Below, piece by piece: positions 37,861 to 48,438 of a stretch of DNA of 64,000 nt. Within the stretch, counting starts at the first letter, position 1; every line of letters begins with the position of its first letter. The DNA lies in NCBI GenBank assembly GCA_027625915.1, contig JANTQA010000057.1, positions 7,688,001 through 7,752,000 of the forward strand. Direction: 5' to 3'. The notes below the pieces were generated by a model. It searched no databases and was not told the DNA's origin. It was given only the letters and a program-made list of their open reading frames with translations. Source of the DNA: Anaeramoeba flamelloides. Taxonomy: Eukaryota > Metamonada > Anaeramoebidae. A program made the translations under genes and the position numbers.

Positions 37861-38046
37861 TGATCATCAAAGTAACTTATCAAACATTTTTAACTAGTTA
37901 TAATTTAATGAACTACATCTTAATTTGAATGACTCGAATATTTCAGTTTTTAAATGAATCTTTAAAATGTCGAAATTAATCCATATTTTCATTTTTTTGA
38001 CTTTTGCCTTTTTTCTTTTATTCTTATATATTTAAAGAAATATAAT

Positions 38047-39349
38047 ATGTGAAAGATCGAAGTGAAGGACAAAACTATAAAATACTTATACAATGGACAA
38101 TTATTCAAAATAGGAAGAGGCATTAAAAGTGATCTTCAAATCAATGATTTGACTGTATCAAGGTTACATCTGCAATTGGAATACAAAAAAGGGATTTGCT
38201 TTCTCCAAGATTTTTCACGCTATGACACGAAATTAAATGGAAAAAAAATTACTGGATCTGTTGCCTTGAATATAATAATTGAAAATAGAATCCTTTTGGG
38301 TGGATACGAAGAAGAGATTATCGTTTCATATCAAGGAGTACGTATTTGCGATTCATATTTAACAAAAGAAGAAAAATTTTTATTAGCCAATTTGTGCCAA
38401 CAATTGAGCTTTCCAATTACTACAAAGGTTGATGAGTGTACACACCTTGTCATGACACAAATAGGTGTAACAACAAAATTTTTAATTTCACTGATTGAAG
38501 GAAAAACAATTGTCTCACTACAATGGCTACAGGATTTACACTTGACAAAAAACACCTACGATTCCCTGGATGAAAAACGCTATTTGACCGAAATTATCGA
38601 CAACCAAATCACATTCACTTTTAGCACAAAACAAATAAACCTATATCTTCAACCAAAGAAAAGAAAAAGCCTTTTCATTAATCACATATTTTTGTTTTTA
38701 TCACAAGATATTTGTAATGCTTCTTCTCGGGTTGTTAAACGCTCTGGAGCTAAAAGTTTTTTAATTGAATTGTCGTCAAAGAACTCTCGAAACAAAATCC
38801 AAAAATTTATTATTCACTTCCACCAAAAAATTAATCAGAAATCAAAAAGAGAGAAAAAAATTTTATGTATTGTTGATCCATTAAAAGAGTGCCCTTTCGC
38901 ATTAAAAAAATGAAATTAAGAAATTAGGTTTCAATTTGATAACAGAGGTTGATTTTGGATTGGCAATCATTCAAAATTCTACCAAATATTTTTGTAGTTA
39001 CAAAAAGTCAAGATCTTCTTTAAAAGATTCTTTCACAAAAGATCAAAAGATTAATAAAAAGAATAAGAATATAAAACAGGAAGAACAAGAGAAAGAAAAA
39101 GAAAAAGAAAAAGAAATTTTTCAACAAAATACTTTTCCCGTCTTATTTAATCAAAATGCTGATCTGAAAAAAACTTTTAATAATAATGACAATACCAAAA
39201 ATAACAAAATTATACAATTCAAAAGACAAGAAAAAGACATAGAACTAGAAACTGAGTTGGTAAATGAAAATGAAAGTGAAAATAAAAGTGAAAGTGAAAG
39301 TGAAAGTGGAGGCGAAAGAGAAAGTGAAAGCAAAAGCAAAAGCAAAAGC

Positions 39350-39381
<32 letters not shown>

Positions 39382-39859
39382 AAGAGAAAGAGAAAGAGAA
39401 AGTGAAAAAGCAAATAGAAATAGAAATAACAATAAAGTAAATCTGAAAACACAAGAAATTATGAGAAAACGGAAAAAGAGTAGCAAAGAAAATGAAAAAT
39501 TCACAACAATAAAACAAATCAAACAACAAAATCTATCAACAAAACAAAATTCTTTTGGTATACAACAACAATCCAATTTATTAAAAAAATCAAAACAAAT
39601 ACAAACAAATTCTAATATTTCAACAAGAAAATCAAAACTTGTTTCTCAAAAATCTAAAAAATTTCATCAAAACGATGATAATTTAAAAACAAGAAACAAA
39701 AAATCTAATGGAATTGACTTTGTTAAAAAAAAGCAAAGAATTCTCAAAAAAAAATCCCATTCAAATTCAATTAATCAAAATCCATTTCTTGGCGATCCTT
39801 TGTTTGTTCGCTCCTTAAATCAGAAATCAAAAAGAAAAAAATTTCAAAAAAAAAAATAA
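38047..39859 (+). CDS. Nbs1/nibrin-like MRN complex subunit, with two apparent lesions
   Basis: Nbs1 binds Mre11 and ATM and recruits the MRN complex to DNA breaks. Visible order: FHA domain (38086-38320: 'FKIGRG', 'TVSRLHLQL'), BRCT1 (38335-38545: 'VDECTHLVM', 'GKTIVSLQWL'), BRCT2 (38683-39000: 'SSRVVKRSGAK', ending 'EVDFGLAIIQNSTKYFC'), a disordered S/E/K tract (39270-39410), a possible Mre11-binding segment ('GIDFVKKKQ') and a C-terminal acidic-aromatic motif ('LGDPLFVRSL') like the ATM-binding tail. Two problems exist. The only nearby ATG (38047) is followed at once by TGA, where many family members have Trp; otherwise the frame is open from 38053 and may begin at a splice acceptor (AAAG at 38052-38055). 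An A7 run at 38904-38910 shifts the frame; one A fewer joins the parts. It may be a sequencing artefact or a decaying gene. Confidence 0.88.
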
Positions 39860-41224
39860 ATTGTAAAAATTATTGAATTCAAAATAAACATAAAATGAAT
39901 ATTCATAAAAAAACTGATTTTTGAAGTGAATCTGTAACGTGGAATAAATTATTTGTGTGAAATTAAACTTTAAAAATCACATATTTAAATATCTTTGAAT
40001 TTAATTTATCTTAACTTCATCTCTCACAATAAATGTTAAATTGCTGTATTTCTACAACTTTATTATTATTATTATTGCATGATTTATTTTTAAAACCTTA
40101 ATACATATTTTGTTCATTAGAAATAAATTTGAAAAGAAAATAAAATATTTTTAATCATTCATTTAACGTTATTTCTTAAAAACACACCCGTGCACATATC
40201 TATACAGAAACTATAATTCAAAAATTTTATTATGGCAAATCAAGTAAAAGAATAATGATGGTATACTTTCATTCAATTAAAAAAGAAACAATAATTCAAA
40301 AATATGCTCACCAAAAATTTTTCCTAGTTAAGGAAGTAGGTACATTTTACCAATTTTGAGTGCCACATTTTATTCGAAACTGAATCATTAAAATCAGTTC
40401 TTTAACTAAATATATTAATATTTTTAAAAAAATTAGAGAGTGGAATATATCCTAGTATAATATTTTTACAGGCCAATTAAAACAAATGAAATCAAAATAA
40501 TTAAAAGATTGATAAAAAAAAAATTAATAAAAATCATTTTTACTCTTGATCTAATATGTAATATTTGATATTAATTACTTCTTCTTTATGCAGTTTTATT
40601 TTTAATTTTTCAAGCCAAAAACTTTTATTTGAAAAATTTTGGTTGATGGTAATTTTTGTAGATTTTTGTAGATCCTCAGGCTTTGTAGATTTTTTCAGGG
40701 TGAGTGATTATACTCTACAAAACCTGACCTCAGTTTGATTATCATATTGACCATTTATTATTTGAGAAAATTAATGGAAAATTCAAAATAATATAAATTT
40801 GATTCTCCAATATCTACCATTTTTAAATCATGATTAAAAATAAGTCATAATAAATGAAGTGTCTCGCTTCGATCAAACAATATTTCTCATTTTGAAGCTG
40901 ATTGTGAAAAAAAAATTGTCTATAAACGTCGAGAATCGGAATAGATAAAATTGCGGAATTAATCAACTCGAAAACATCCCAGGTTGGGAATGATATTAGG
41001 TTTTCAGATATTCAAAAGAATTTAGTAAAATCAAGATTTTTCTTTATCTTTTGAATACTAGAAAACCTAAAGACAAGAGATATTTAAAATGAAAGATTTA
41101 ACATATATTTTAACGTTTTGAAATTTAACAAATTATTTAAATAGATATTCTTATTTTATGAAGAAAAATAAATCAAATTTCTGTAAATTCTGTAAAAAAA
41201 TGAAAAGATTTAGATATCATCGAA
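39860..41224. other. Convergent intergenic region (Nbs1 / ankyrin-pseudokinase)
   Basis: This holds the 3' flank of Nbs1. No gene is seen. It gives way to the palindrome cluster from about 41225. Confidence 0.45.
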
Positions 41225-42570
41225 GATTTGTTATCATTTTCTTTGTGATCCTGTCGTCAAGTGCCGTAGAGTGCCGTCAAGTGTATAGGTTTTCCAGAAT
41301 TCAAAAGAATTGAGTAAAATCAAAGATTTAACTCAATTCTTTCAAATTTTGGAAAACCTAACGGAGGTTTTCTTGAGGTTTTCTGTTTTATTTGTAAAAT
41401 CAATTGATTTTCGTTAGGTTTTTTTGAGTTTTCTATTGATTTATAAAACCAATAGATTTTCGTTAGGTTTTTTTTTACTTTAGAGATAAACCGAAAATTT
41501 TAATAAATTTTCGGTTTATTTCTAAAGAAAAAAAAACCTAGAACACTTCACAAATAAACAGAAAACTCAAGAAAACCTAAATTGCTTTTTTTTAATTTTA
41601 GAGATTAAAAAGAAAATTTTTGAAATTTTCTTTTTATTTCTCAAATTAAAAAAAAGCTAACAACGGTTTTCCAGAATTTAAAAGAATAGAGTAAAGCCAA
41701 AGATTTTATGCAATTCTTTTGAATTCTGGAAAACCTAACGAATGCCCAGTCTATGAAAATAATTGTCAAATTTGGATTGATGTATTAAAAAACATTTTTT
41801 TTTCAATTATTTTCAAAAATAATAATATTTAGAGTTTATTAATCGATAAGGAGATTCAATATCTTTATTAACCTTAGTGCATAATAAAAATTTGTTTGGA
41901 TCTTTTTAAAAAGTTTCTAAATTTAAGTTTTTTGAATTAGGAAAATGCCTTCGAGCGCCGTAGAGTAACGTAGAGTTATGTAGAGTGTCTAGGTTTTTTT
42001 TAATTTTTGAAATAAACTGAAAATTTAATAAATTTTCTTTATATTTTAAAAAGTAAAAAAATCTTAAAGATGGTTTTTTGAGGTTTTCTGTTTTATTTCT
42101 GAAGTGTTCTAGGTTTTTTTTACTTTAGAAATAAACCGAAAATTTATTAAAATTTTCGGTTTATTTCTAAAGTAAAAAAAACCAAACGAAAATCTATTGG
42201 TTTTATAAAAAAATAGAAAACTCAAAAAAACCTAACGAAAAATCATGAGATTTCCCAAATAAACAGAAAAATCAAGAAAAACTAAAGGCGGTTTTTTTTA
42301 TTTTTTGTTTTTGTTTCGAAAATTTATTGGTTTTCTAATCAAAACAAAAATTAAAAAAAAACCTAACGAAAAGTACCGTATAGTGCTGCAAAGTACCGCA
42401 GAGTACCGTCACTACCTAGGTTTTCCAGAATTCAAAAGAATAGAGTAAAAATCTTGGATTTTACTCTATTCTTAGAAATTTTGGAAAACCTAACGATATT
42501 TTTTTTTAATTTGTGAAATAAAAAGAAAATTTAATAAATTTTCTTTTAATTCCTCAAATTAAAAAAAAAC
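41225..42570. repeat. Palindrome cluster F1 (CTAGGTTTTCCAGAATTC family)
   Basis: At least six near-perfect hairpins lie end to end. One type reads TAGGTTTTCCAGAATTC, then AAAAGAATAGAGTAAAA, a loop, and back to AAAACCTAACG (41306-41365, 41660-41742, 42415-42495). A second type is built on TTTACTTTAGAAATAAACCG mirrored through AAATTT (41460-41560, 42110-42185). A third uses TTCGTTAGGTTTTTTTGAG with its complement. Spacers hold short direct repeats of the form AGTGCCGTAG / AGTACCGTAG (41263-41285, 41955-41985, 42372-42412). It sits immediately 3' of the ankyrin-pseudokinase gene. Confidence 0.75.
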
Positions 42571-42661
42571 TAACGGCAAATAAAAAAGAATTTAACCCCC
42601 CCCCTCCTCATAAATTACAATAAATAAAAAACACATTATTTCATTTTATTTTAAAAAAATA

Positions 42662-44410
42662 CTAGTCAGTGAAGAAATTATCATTTATCTTTGAAATTAA
42701 AGTATGTAGTTTAATTCTGGGTGAAAAGTGGTTACTTTTGAAATTCCAGTTATTATCTTTGAAAAATTGAATTAATTTATTATATTTTTCGTTGGTATCA
42801 TTGTTTTTTTTATTATAATCATGTAATTTATACATTTTTTTTAACAATTGGGAAGTAATCCATTGGTAATTATTTTTATTATCTGAGGAATTGGTGTTGA
42901 CATCTTGTAATTGATTATAATATTCATGAAGTATGAAATCAAAAGTGTCAAATTTATGTTTTAATTTATGATTTAAAGTATTAAATGATTGCAAACGATT
43001 ATTTGAAAATACATTATTTTTTAATAATTTTTTAAAATTTCTTACTAATGTCTTTTCATTAATAAGAGATTTATTTAGTTTTTCTAAATCAGAAATTTGT
43101 TGTGAAACATAATCTAAAGTGAGTTCATCATCATTATCAAGATTTAACTTTAAACATTTGATGCAAATTTCTCTTAGATCTTCCCATAATCCTAATAAGG
43201 ATTTGAATTCTTCATTATCACGTTTTTCCATTGCCATCGACGTTGATTTTAGTAATTGTAATTGTTCAATCATTTCCTTTGTTTTTTTTTTAATTATTTT
43301 ATCTTTAATTGTTGAATTTGAATTTTCATTAAAAGGATTAGAATTAGAATAATTGTTTGTTAATAATTCCATAAGTAAAACGCCAAGTCGATAGATATTT
43401 CCCTTTTTATTAATCTTCGTTGTATTATAACGAGTAAGTAAATGTAATGGTGTATTTAATGAAAGCTTTATTTGAAACTTTTGATCTATTAAAATACTTT
43501 TAATATCAAATTTAAATTGAATCTTATTCTCATTTTCTGTTTGTTTTTGTATAATAATTAGTGCATGTGTTATTGTTTGAATAATTTTTAAAATTCTAAT
43601 AGGATTTATTTTATTGTTATTATTAGATAATGAATGGAATAATTTCCAAAATTTTGGGTATTTATAATTCTCAAACACAAAAAATAATTGATTTGGTTTC
43701 TTTTGGAAGTGTTCATAAAAATAACCATAAAATTTTGGAAAGTATATTTGATTATTATTTTTTGTTTGTATATTATTTAAAAATTGTAATTTTGGTAAAA
43801 TATTTTTTTTAAAATTATCTTTGTGGGAATGATTTTTTCTCTGATCTAATTCAACTAATTGAATTGAAAATCGTGTTTCATTAATCTTGGAAAAATATTC
43901 TATTGAATTAATTTCATTTGTTTCACTGAAAGGTTGATCAAATTTTAAACAATCAATCCAAAATTTGGTTTCAAGATTTTTGGATAAATAAGTTTTAAAT
44001 TTTTTCTTTAATTCATCAAAATCGTCTTTATTTTTTTTTTTAATTTTAAATAATTGTTTATTTATATATCGAAGTGCTTCATTTTGCTTGTTATCATCAT
44101 CTGAATCGCTATCGTGCTTTTGAATTCCTTCGCCATTTTCACAATATAGCAGTATTGAGGAAACTAGACTTAAATTATTTTTATCATTCGCCATTTGCAG
44201 TGCCGTTTTTCTCATTGAATTTGAATATGGATTCTTAATTCCCCCCTTTTTTAATAACAAATTCGTTAATTGGTAATTGTCCTCTAAAACACTATAATGT
44301 ATCAAATAATTATCATTGGCATCTTTCAGTGTTGTTATATCAATTTTATTTTTAAACAAAATTTCAATTTGATCCTCAAAAAGATTTGTTAATGCTAAAT
44401 TGAATAATTT
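42662..44410 (-). CDS. Ankyrin repeats plus protein-kinase-like (pseudokinase) domain, C-terminal exon
   Basis: An open stretch of 582 codons starts at a likely acceptor (TTATAG ending at 44411) and ends with TAG; there is no suitable ATG at its start, so it is a downstream exon. The first 90 residues form ankyrin-like units ('NYLIHYSVLEDNYQLTNLLLKKGG', 'KTALQMANDKNNLSLV'). A kinase-like fold follows: hinge 'FFVFENYKY', catalytic-loop region 'KFDIKSILID', and 'GNIYRLGVLLMELLTN' matching the DxxSxG helix F region. The β3 lysine, the loop asparagine and the DFG motif ('KLSLN' in its place) are not recognisable, so catalysis is doubtful. I propose that its 5' exon is 49672-50352: the phases match (0/0) and both encode ankyrin units. 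Substrate and partners are unknown. Confidence 0.78.
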   Translation of the reverse strand, partial: KLFNLALTNLFEDQIEILFKNKIDITTLKDANDNYLIHYSVLEDNYQLTNLLLKKGGIKNPYSNSMRKTALQMANDKNNLSLVSSILLYCENGEGIQKHDSDSDDDNKQNEALRYINKQLFKIKKKNKDDFDELKKKFKTYLSKNLETKFWIDCLKFDQPFSETNEINSIEYFSKINETRFSIQLVELDQRKNHSHKDNFKKNILPKLQFLNNIQTKNNNQIYFPKFYGYFYEHFQKKPNQLFFVFENYKYPKFWKLFHSLSNNNNKINPIRILKIIQTITHALIIIQKQTENENKIQFKFDIKSILIDQKFQIKLSLNTPLHLLTRYNTTKINKKGNIYRLGVLLMELLTNNYSNSNPFNENSNSTIKDKIIKKKTKEMIEQLQLLKSTSMAMEKRDNEEFKSLLGLWEDLREICIKCLKLNLDNDDELTLDYVSQQISDLEKLNKSLINEKTLVRNFKKLLKNNVFSNNRLQSFNTLNHKLKHKFDTFDFILHEYYNQLQDVNTNSSDNKNNYQWITSQLLKKMYKLHDYNKKNNDTNEKYNKLIQFFKDNNWNFKSNHFSPRIKLHTLISKINDNFFTD

Positions 44411-45039
44411 CTATAAGATCAATTGTTTGTTTGTTTTTTTTTTGTTAATTATTATTTTTTTTTATATTTTTAAATTTTTTCTTTTTCTTTTTTTTTCTCT
44501 GAAAAGAGAATTTTTTTTTTTAGTTAATTTTATTTTTTTGAAAAAAAAAAATATAAAAAAATGGAATAATCAAAAAAGTGGTTTTAATTTTATGTGTATA
44601 GTATTGAAGACGATAAATGGTGGTGACAATTTAACTTCTTTTTATACGCAATTGCATTGTACTGGGATTGTCTTTAAGTAAATGCAGTAATAATGCCTTT
44701 TACTAGATCTGCTTCTTTCAAATTCTGTGTTACACAAACAAGCGAAAATGATGGTGATGATCGAGAAAATTTCGACATTTTCAACATAAAAGGAAAAAAA
44801 CAATGAAATATGAAACACTAAGACGGTACAAAAAAAAAAAAAATTTAAATTAAGTTTGTGTTTTTTTTTTTTTTTTGTATTCTTTTATTTCTGGATTTTC
44901 TTTCTCTTTTTCTTGTCTTTATTTGAAAATAATATTCTTTTTTTTTTTAAAGAAAAGATTTTCGATGAGTTATAATCTTGTACACATTTCTAGCTTGGGT
45001 AAAAAAACCCTAAATACAAGTTTAATGTTTCAAAGGAGT
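44411..45039. other. Start of putative large intron; no gene seen
   Basis: T-rich and A-rich runs (44420-44560, 44830-44875, 44940-44950) with no coding signal. If the ankyrin exons are joined, this is the 3' end of a 5.3-kb intron. Confidence 0.4.
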
Positions 45040-45420
45040 GTCGTAAAGTGTAGTATAGTGACTTAGAATGCCGATGCTATTTTTTAATTTTTGAAATAAA
45101 CGGAAAATTTAAGAAATTTTCAGTTTATTCCAAAAAGTAAAAAAAAAATAGACGTTAGCTTTTCCAGAATTAAAAAGAATTGAGTAAAATCTTTGATTTT
45201 TCTTCATTCTTTCCAATTCTAGAAAATATAGACACTGAACGGGACTTTTCGTTTGATTTTCCAGAATTTAAAAGAATAGAGTAAAAGTGGTAGATTTTAT
45301 TCGATTCTTTTGAATCCTGGAAAAGCTAGGAAACCTTCTTTCCCAAATTTGAATTAGAATAAAGCACAATCATATAGATTTTACTCTATTCTTTTAAATT
45401 CTGGAAAACCTAACATCTGT
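45040..45420. repeat. Palindrome cluster F2
   Basis: Three or more hairpins of the TTTTCCAGAATT-AAAAGAATAGAGTAAAA type (45160-45230, 45255-45325, and a half unit at 45355-45412) sit next to one hairpin of the AATAAACGGAAAATTTAAG type. A spacer with AGTGTCGTAAAGTGTAGTA (45036-45058) recalls the AGTGCCGTAG spacers of F1. It lies inside the putative ankyrin-gene intron. Confidence 0.7.
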
Positions 45421-45667
45421 AACAGGAAATTAATTTCCTCTCTTCAAAATAAAAAAAAAAAAAATTAAAAAAAATTTATTATACAGAATTTTCTAATATT
45501 AAATTTTCAAGGGTTTATTTTTTTTACTCAAAGTGGTTAACTAAATTTTTACCATGTATTTATTTATAATATGCTAAATGGTAGTCGCACCTTTATCACA
45601 GTTCCATAAAAATGACTTTTTTGTGGTATTTAATTTAATTCCAACGAAAAGTAGTCATTATTCTGGG

Positions 45668-47384
45668 TGTTTGAAATATTCTTGAAAATACCCGAAAATC
45701 GAAAATACCCGAAAATTTTTTAACCACATAAAAACACGTTATGGACAACTTCTATGAAACATTCGTACCAATATACTCAGTTTAACGGTAAAATAACAAT
45801 TTTACTTTCAGACAAAATATTTATTTTTTGAATTTTCTACTTTAAACTACTCTAAAGAGTTTTTTGGTACCTTTTGAGTATATTTGTGTAATTGTTGGTA
45901 TTTATTAGGGTAAGTGTATAGGTATGCCAGGGTATTGGTAAGGGTTGTGTTTGGTTTGGTATGGGTCTGTTTTGGTTAAACCAGTTCCTTTTATTGAATA
46001 TGAAGTTAAATAAAGTTTGGCTTGTGTCACCTTATGCGAGATATAAGTATGTGTTGTACGATTAGATATTACTCGGTTATTTTTGGATTGTATTTAATAT
46101 TCCAAAATTATGGGTAATGATAAACAATTAGAAATTTTCAATTCAAGTACATATTCTCTCATTTAGTTAATACCATTTCGAAATGATCAGAAATGTTACA
46201 TTCGTCTAGGATACTTATTCCCTTTCACACAAAATGGGTTGAATACCATTCCCTAAAATTTAATTTTTTTTTTTTTTTTTTATTGTTGAGCAGAGGTGAT
46301 TCAACAAAATTACCTCCTATTTGCCTGAAACTCTAAAATTGTATTTAGGGTTTTTTTATCCTAACTGTAATGTAAGCAGGATTACAGCTCAAAGGATATC
46401 TTTTCTTTAAAAAATGAAAAGAATAAATTATTTCAGAAAAAAGACAAGAAAAAGAGAAAGAAAAGCAAGAAATGAAAGAGTCAAAAAATAATAGAAAAAA
46501 GAAAAAACTTCAGTGAAAAGTTTTTTTTGTGCCCCAAGTGTTGAATGGGCTGGTGGTTGTTTCCTTTTATGTCGTTTTTTTTTTTGGATCGCCACCATAG
46601 GTTGTTTTAATAAAGAGTTCTAAATATTTGAACAACTAGAGATCAAATGAAAAAGGCTGTTTATTAAATTATGATTTAGAACTTTGTAGATGGGTTGAAT
46701 CTAAAAAAGCTCTGGTTTTTTAAGAATAAGATTTGGTTTTCGAAATTTTCTTTTCAGTTGCTTTTTTTTTTTTTATTTTTTTTTTTTGTGTTATTTTTTT
46801 TTTTATTTTTTTATTTTTTTTTTTTTTTTTATAAGTTATCCAAATCTTGTTTTCGCAAAATCCCAGTACAAGATACCGACTCGACAGCAAAAACCCAGTC
46901 AAAGTAACGACTCGACAGATAGTACGGAAAGTTCAATTCGGTTCACTTTGGTTGGTTTCAGATCGCATTCGTTGGATTCAGTTCAGTTGCATAAGTCCTC
47001 GTCGAAGATTTGATCATTAACAAGTTTGGTTGGTTTAGTCATGATCAGGTCAACCAATTCTTATAATGATTTTTTATACTTTTTACCTTTCCCAAACACC
47101 TAAAAAAACAAAAAGAGAAGGAACATAGTGCCCAATTAACTCAAGAAGGGAAATTTGGAAAAGGTAAAAAGTATAAAAAATTAAAATTTAATTTTTTTTT
47201 TTTTTTTTTTGAATTTGGATATTTTCAGAAAAAATTTTTTTTTCAAAAATAAAGGCCAAATTTACCTTTATACTCAGTATTAGAGCACCAGTGTTTCATA
47301 GAAGTTGTTCAAAAGTGTTTTTTCGTGGTTAAAAAATTTTCGGGTATTTTCGATTTTCGGGTATTTTCGGGAATATTTGATAGA
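45668..47384. mobile_element. 1.7-kb element with about 100-bp terminal inverted repeats (element E)
   Basis: The left end carries GAAAATACCCGAAAATCG and repeats of GAAAATACCC, followed by TTTTTTAACCAC and ACAACTTCTATGAAACA. The right end (47288-47384) is its reverse complement with scattered mismatches. The interior includes a locally GC-richer block (46860-47050, with two CGACTCGACAG units), a G/T-rich block (45905-45975) and a hairpin (47066-47187). No transposase-like frame was recognised. It is probably non-autonomous. Confidence 0.68.
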
Positions 47385-48276
47385 TTCATTATTCTCATTT
47401 CCAATTTTGTAAATTCAAAATTGTATTTTCAATTTCCCCAATATCTATTTCTGGAAAGGTAGAATAAAAATTCTATCTATATTTTTTTAACTATACAAAC
47501 TTTTTATTTGTAAAAATTTAACTATATAATTCAAGACAGCTACCAATAAGAAAGTGATTGTTTGTTAAAAAAGTTTAGGATAGTATTGTAATCATTGTGG
47601 AAAGATTTTGGAAAATCCTTTAGTAATTAGACAAGGTTTAAAAATTTTCTGTTCTTCGTATTTCCAATTATAACAAAGCAAAATAAGAAGTATTTTACTA
47701 ATAAATTGGACTTTAAAAATGTTATTTAAAGTTATTTTAGAAGAGTTTAACCAAATTTTTTTTACGACGTTGTTAATCATATAAATCCCAAAAGATCGCC
47801 TCGATCAAGGATTTACGACATTGGAAAATTAATTTGGTTCAAGTATCCCAATTACTTGATCAATAGACAACAAAGAAAAAGGCCCATCAACTTTCTTGTA
47901 AAGGTTGGTTATTGAATGAATTTTCTTTCTTTGAATAAAAAAAATTTCTAAAATCAAGCAGCGTTTATAATTTTGGTTCGATTGAAATCAATATCATTTT
48001 GAAAAAAATAAAAAATTTTTGATCTCTTTTTTCATCGAAAAAAGGAGAGAAGAGAAGCTAATAAGAGATTTTGAAAGTGAGAAAAAATACATTTACAAAT
48101 TTAAGGAAATTGGAAAAAAAAAATAAAACCATTTTTTTTTACTACTTCAAAGTCAAGAAATTTTAGAGGAATTTTCAAAAATCGTACATTGTTAAGAACT
48201 CCAATAGATGAGGTTTTTAAGTTTGATCGTTTTCGAGAATTGGCTTAAAAACGGAGAATAAAAGAGAAGATAGGTC
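47385..48276. other. Unassigned moderately complex sequence
   Basis: This stretch is less homopolymeric than its surroundings, yet no frame could be assigned to a family on either strand. It could hold remnants of an old gene or intronic sequence. Confidence 0.35.
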
Positions 48277-48438
48277 TCATTGAAAGGATAGACGATCTAG
48301 TTTGTCTCTGTAAAATTTTAAAGCAAGTTTTGTTTCACCAATGATGAAAATGTAACCTTTAACTTCAATGTTTTCAATAACCCCATTGAGAGAAAAAGAT
48401 AAGGGTCCTTTGAAGGAAAAGTTATTCAAAGCTTCCAT
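48277..48438 (-). CDS. Small unassigned open frame (53 codons)
   Basis: An ATG-started minus-strand frame encodes 53 residues with normal, non-low-complexity composition, beginning 'MEALNNFSFKGPLSF' and containing 'IENIEVKGYIF'. It stops at TGA. I do not recognise it. The base composition is closer to real exons here than to spacer. It lies within the putative 5.3-kb intron of the ankyrin gene, on the same strand, so it could be an alternative or separate exon, a nested gene, or chance. Confidence 0.25.
   Translation of the reverse strand: MEALNNFSFKGPLSFSLNGVIENIEVKGYIFIIGETKLALKFYRDKLDRLSFQ

Noticed and set aside
38047-38055. Genome-wide reassignment of TGA to Trp
   Set aside because: Only one site suggests it, and conserved Trp positions in other genes use TGG. 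A spliced first exon or sequence error is simpler. Kept only as a question in the findings.
38911-38940. A short intron joining the two Nbs1 parts
   Set aside because: The gap of about 20 nt is too short for an intron and lacks suitable GT-AG borders; a one-base change in A7 explains the break fully.
39151-39576. Three long minus-strand frames rich in S/L or F/H opposite Nbs1
   Set aside because: They are antisense shadows of the GAAAGT repeat tract of Nbs1.
41225-42570. CRISPR-like array
   Set aside because: The repeats are palindromic modules of variable spacing and order in a eukaryotic genome, without unique spacers of constant length.
46695-47013. Plus- and minus-strand frames in the GC-richer block of element E
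   Set aside because: They begin in poly-T or poly-A runs and the serine/threonine-rich part has no recognisable domain; the block lies inside a TIR element.
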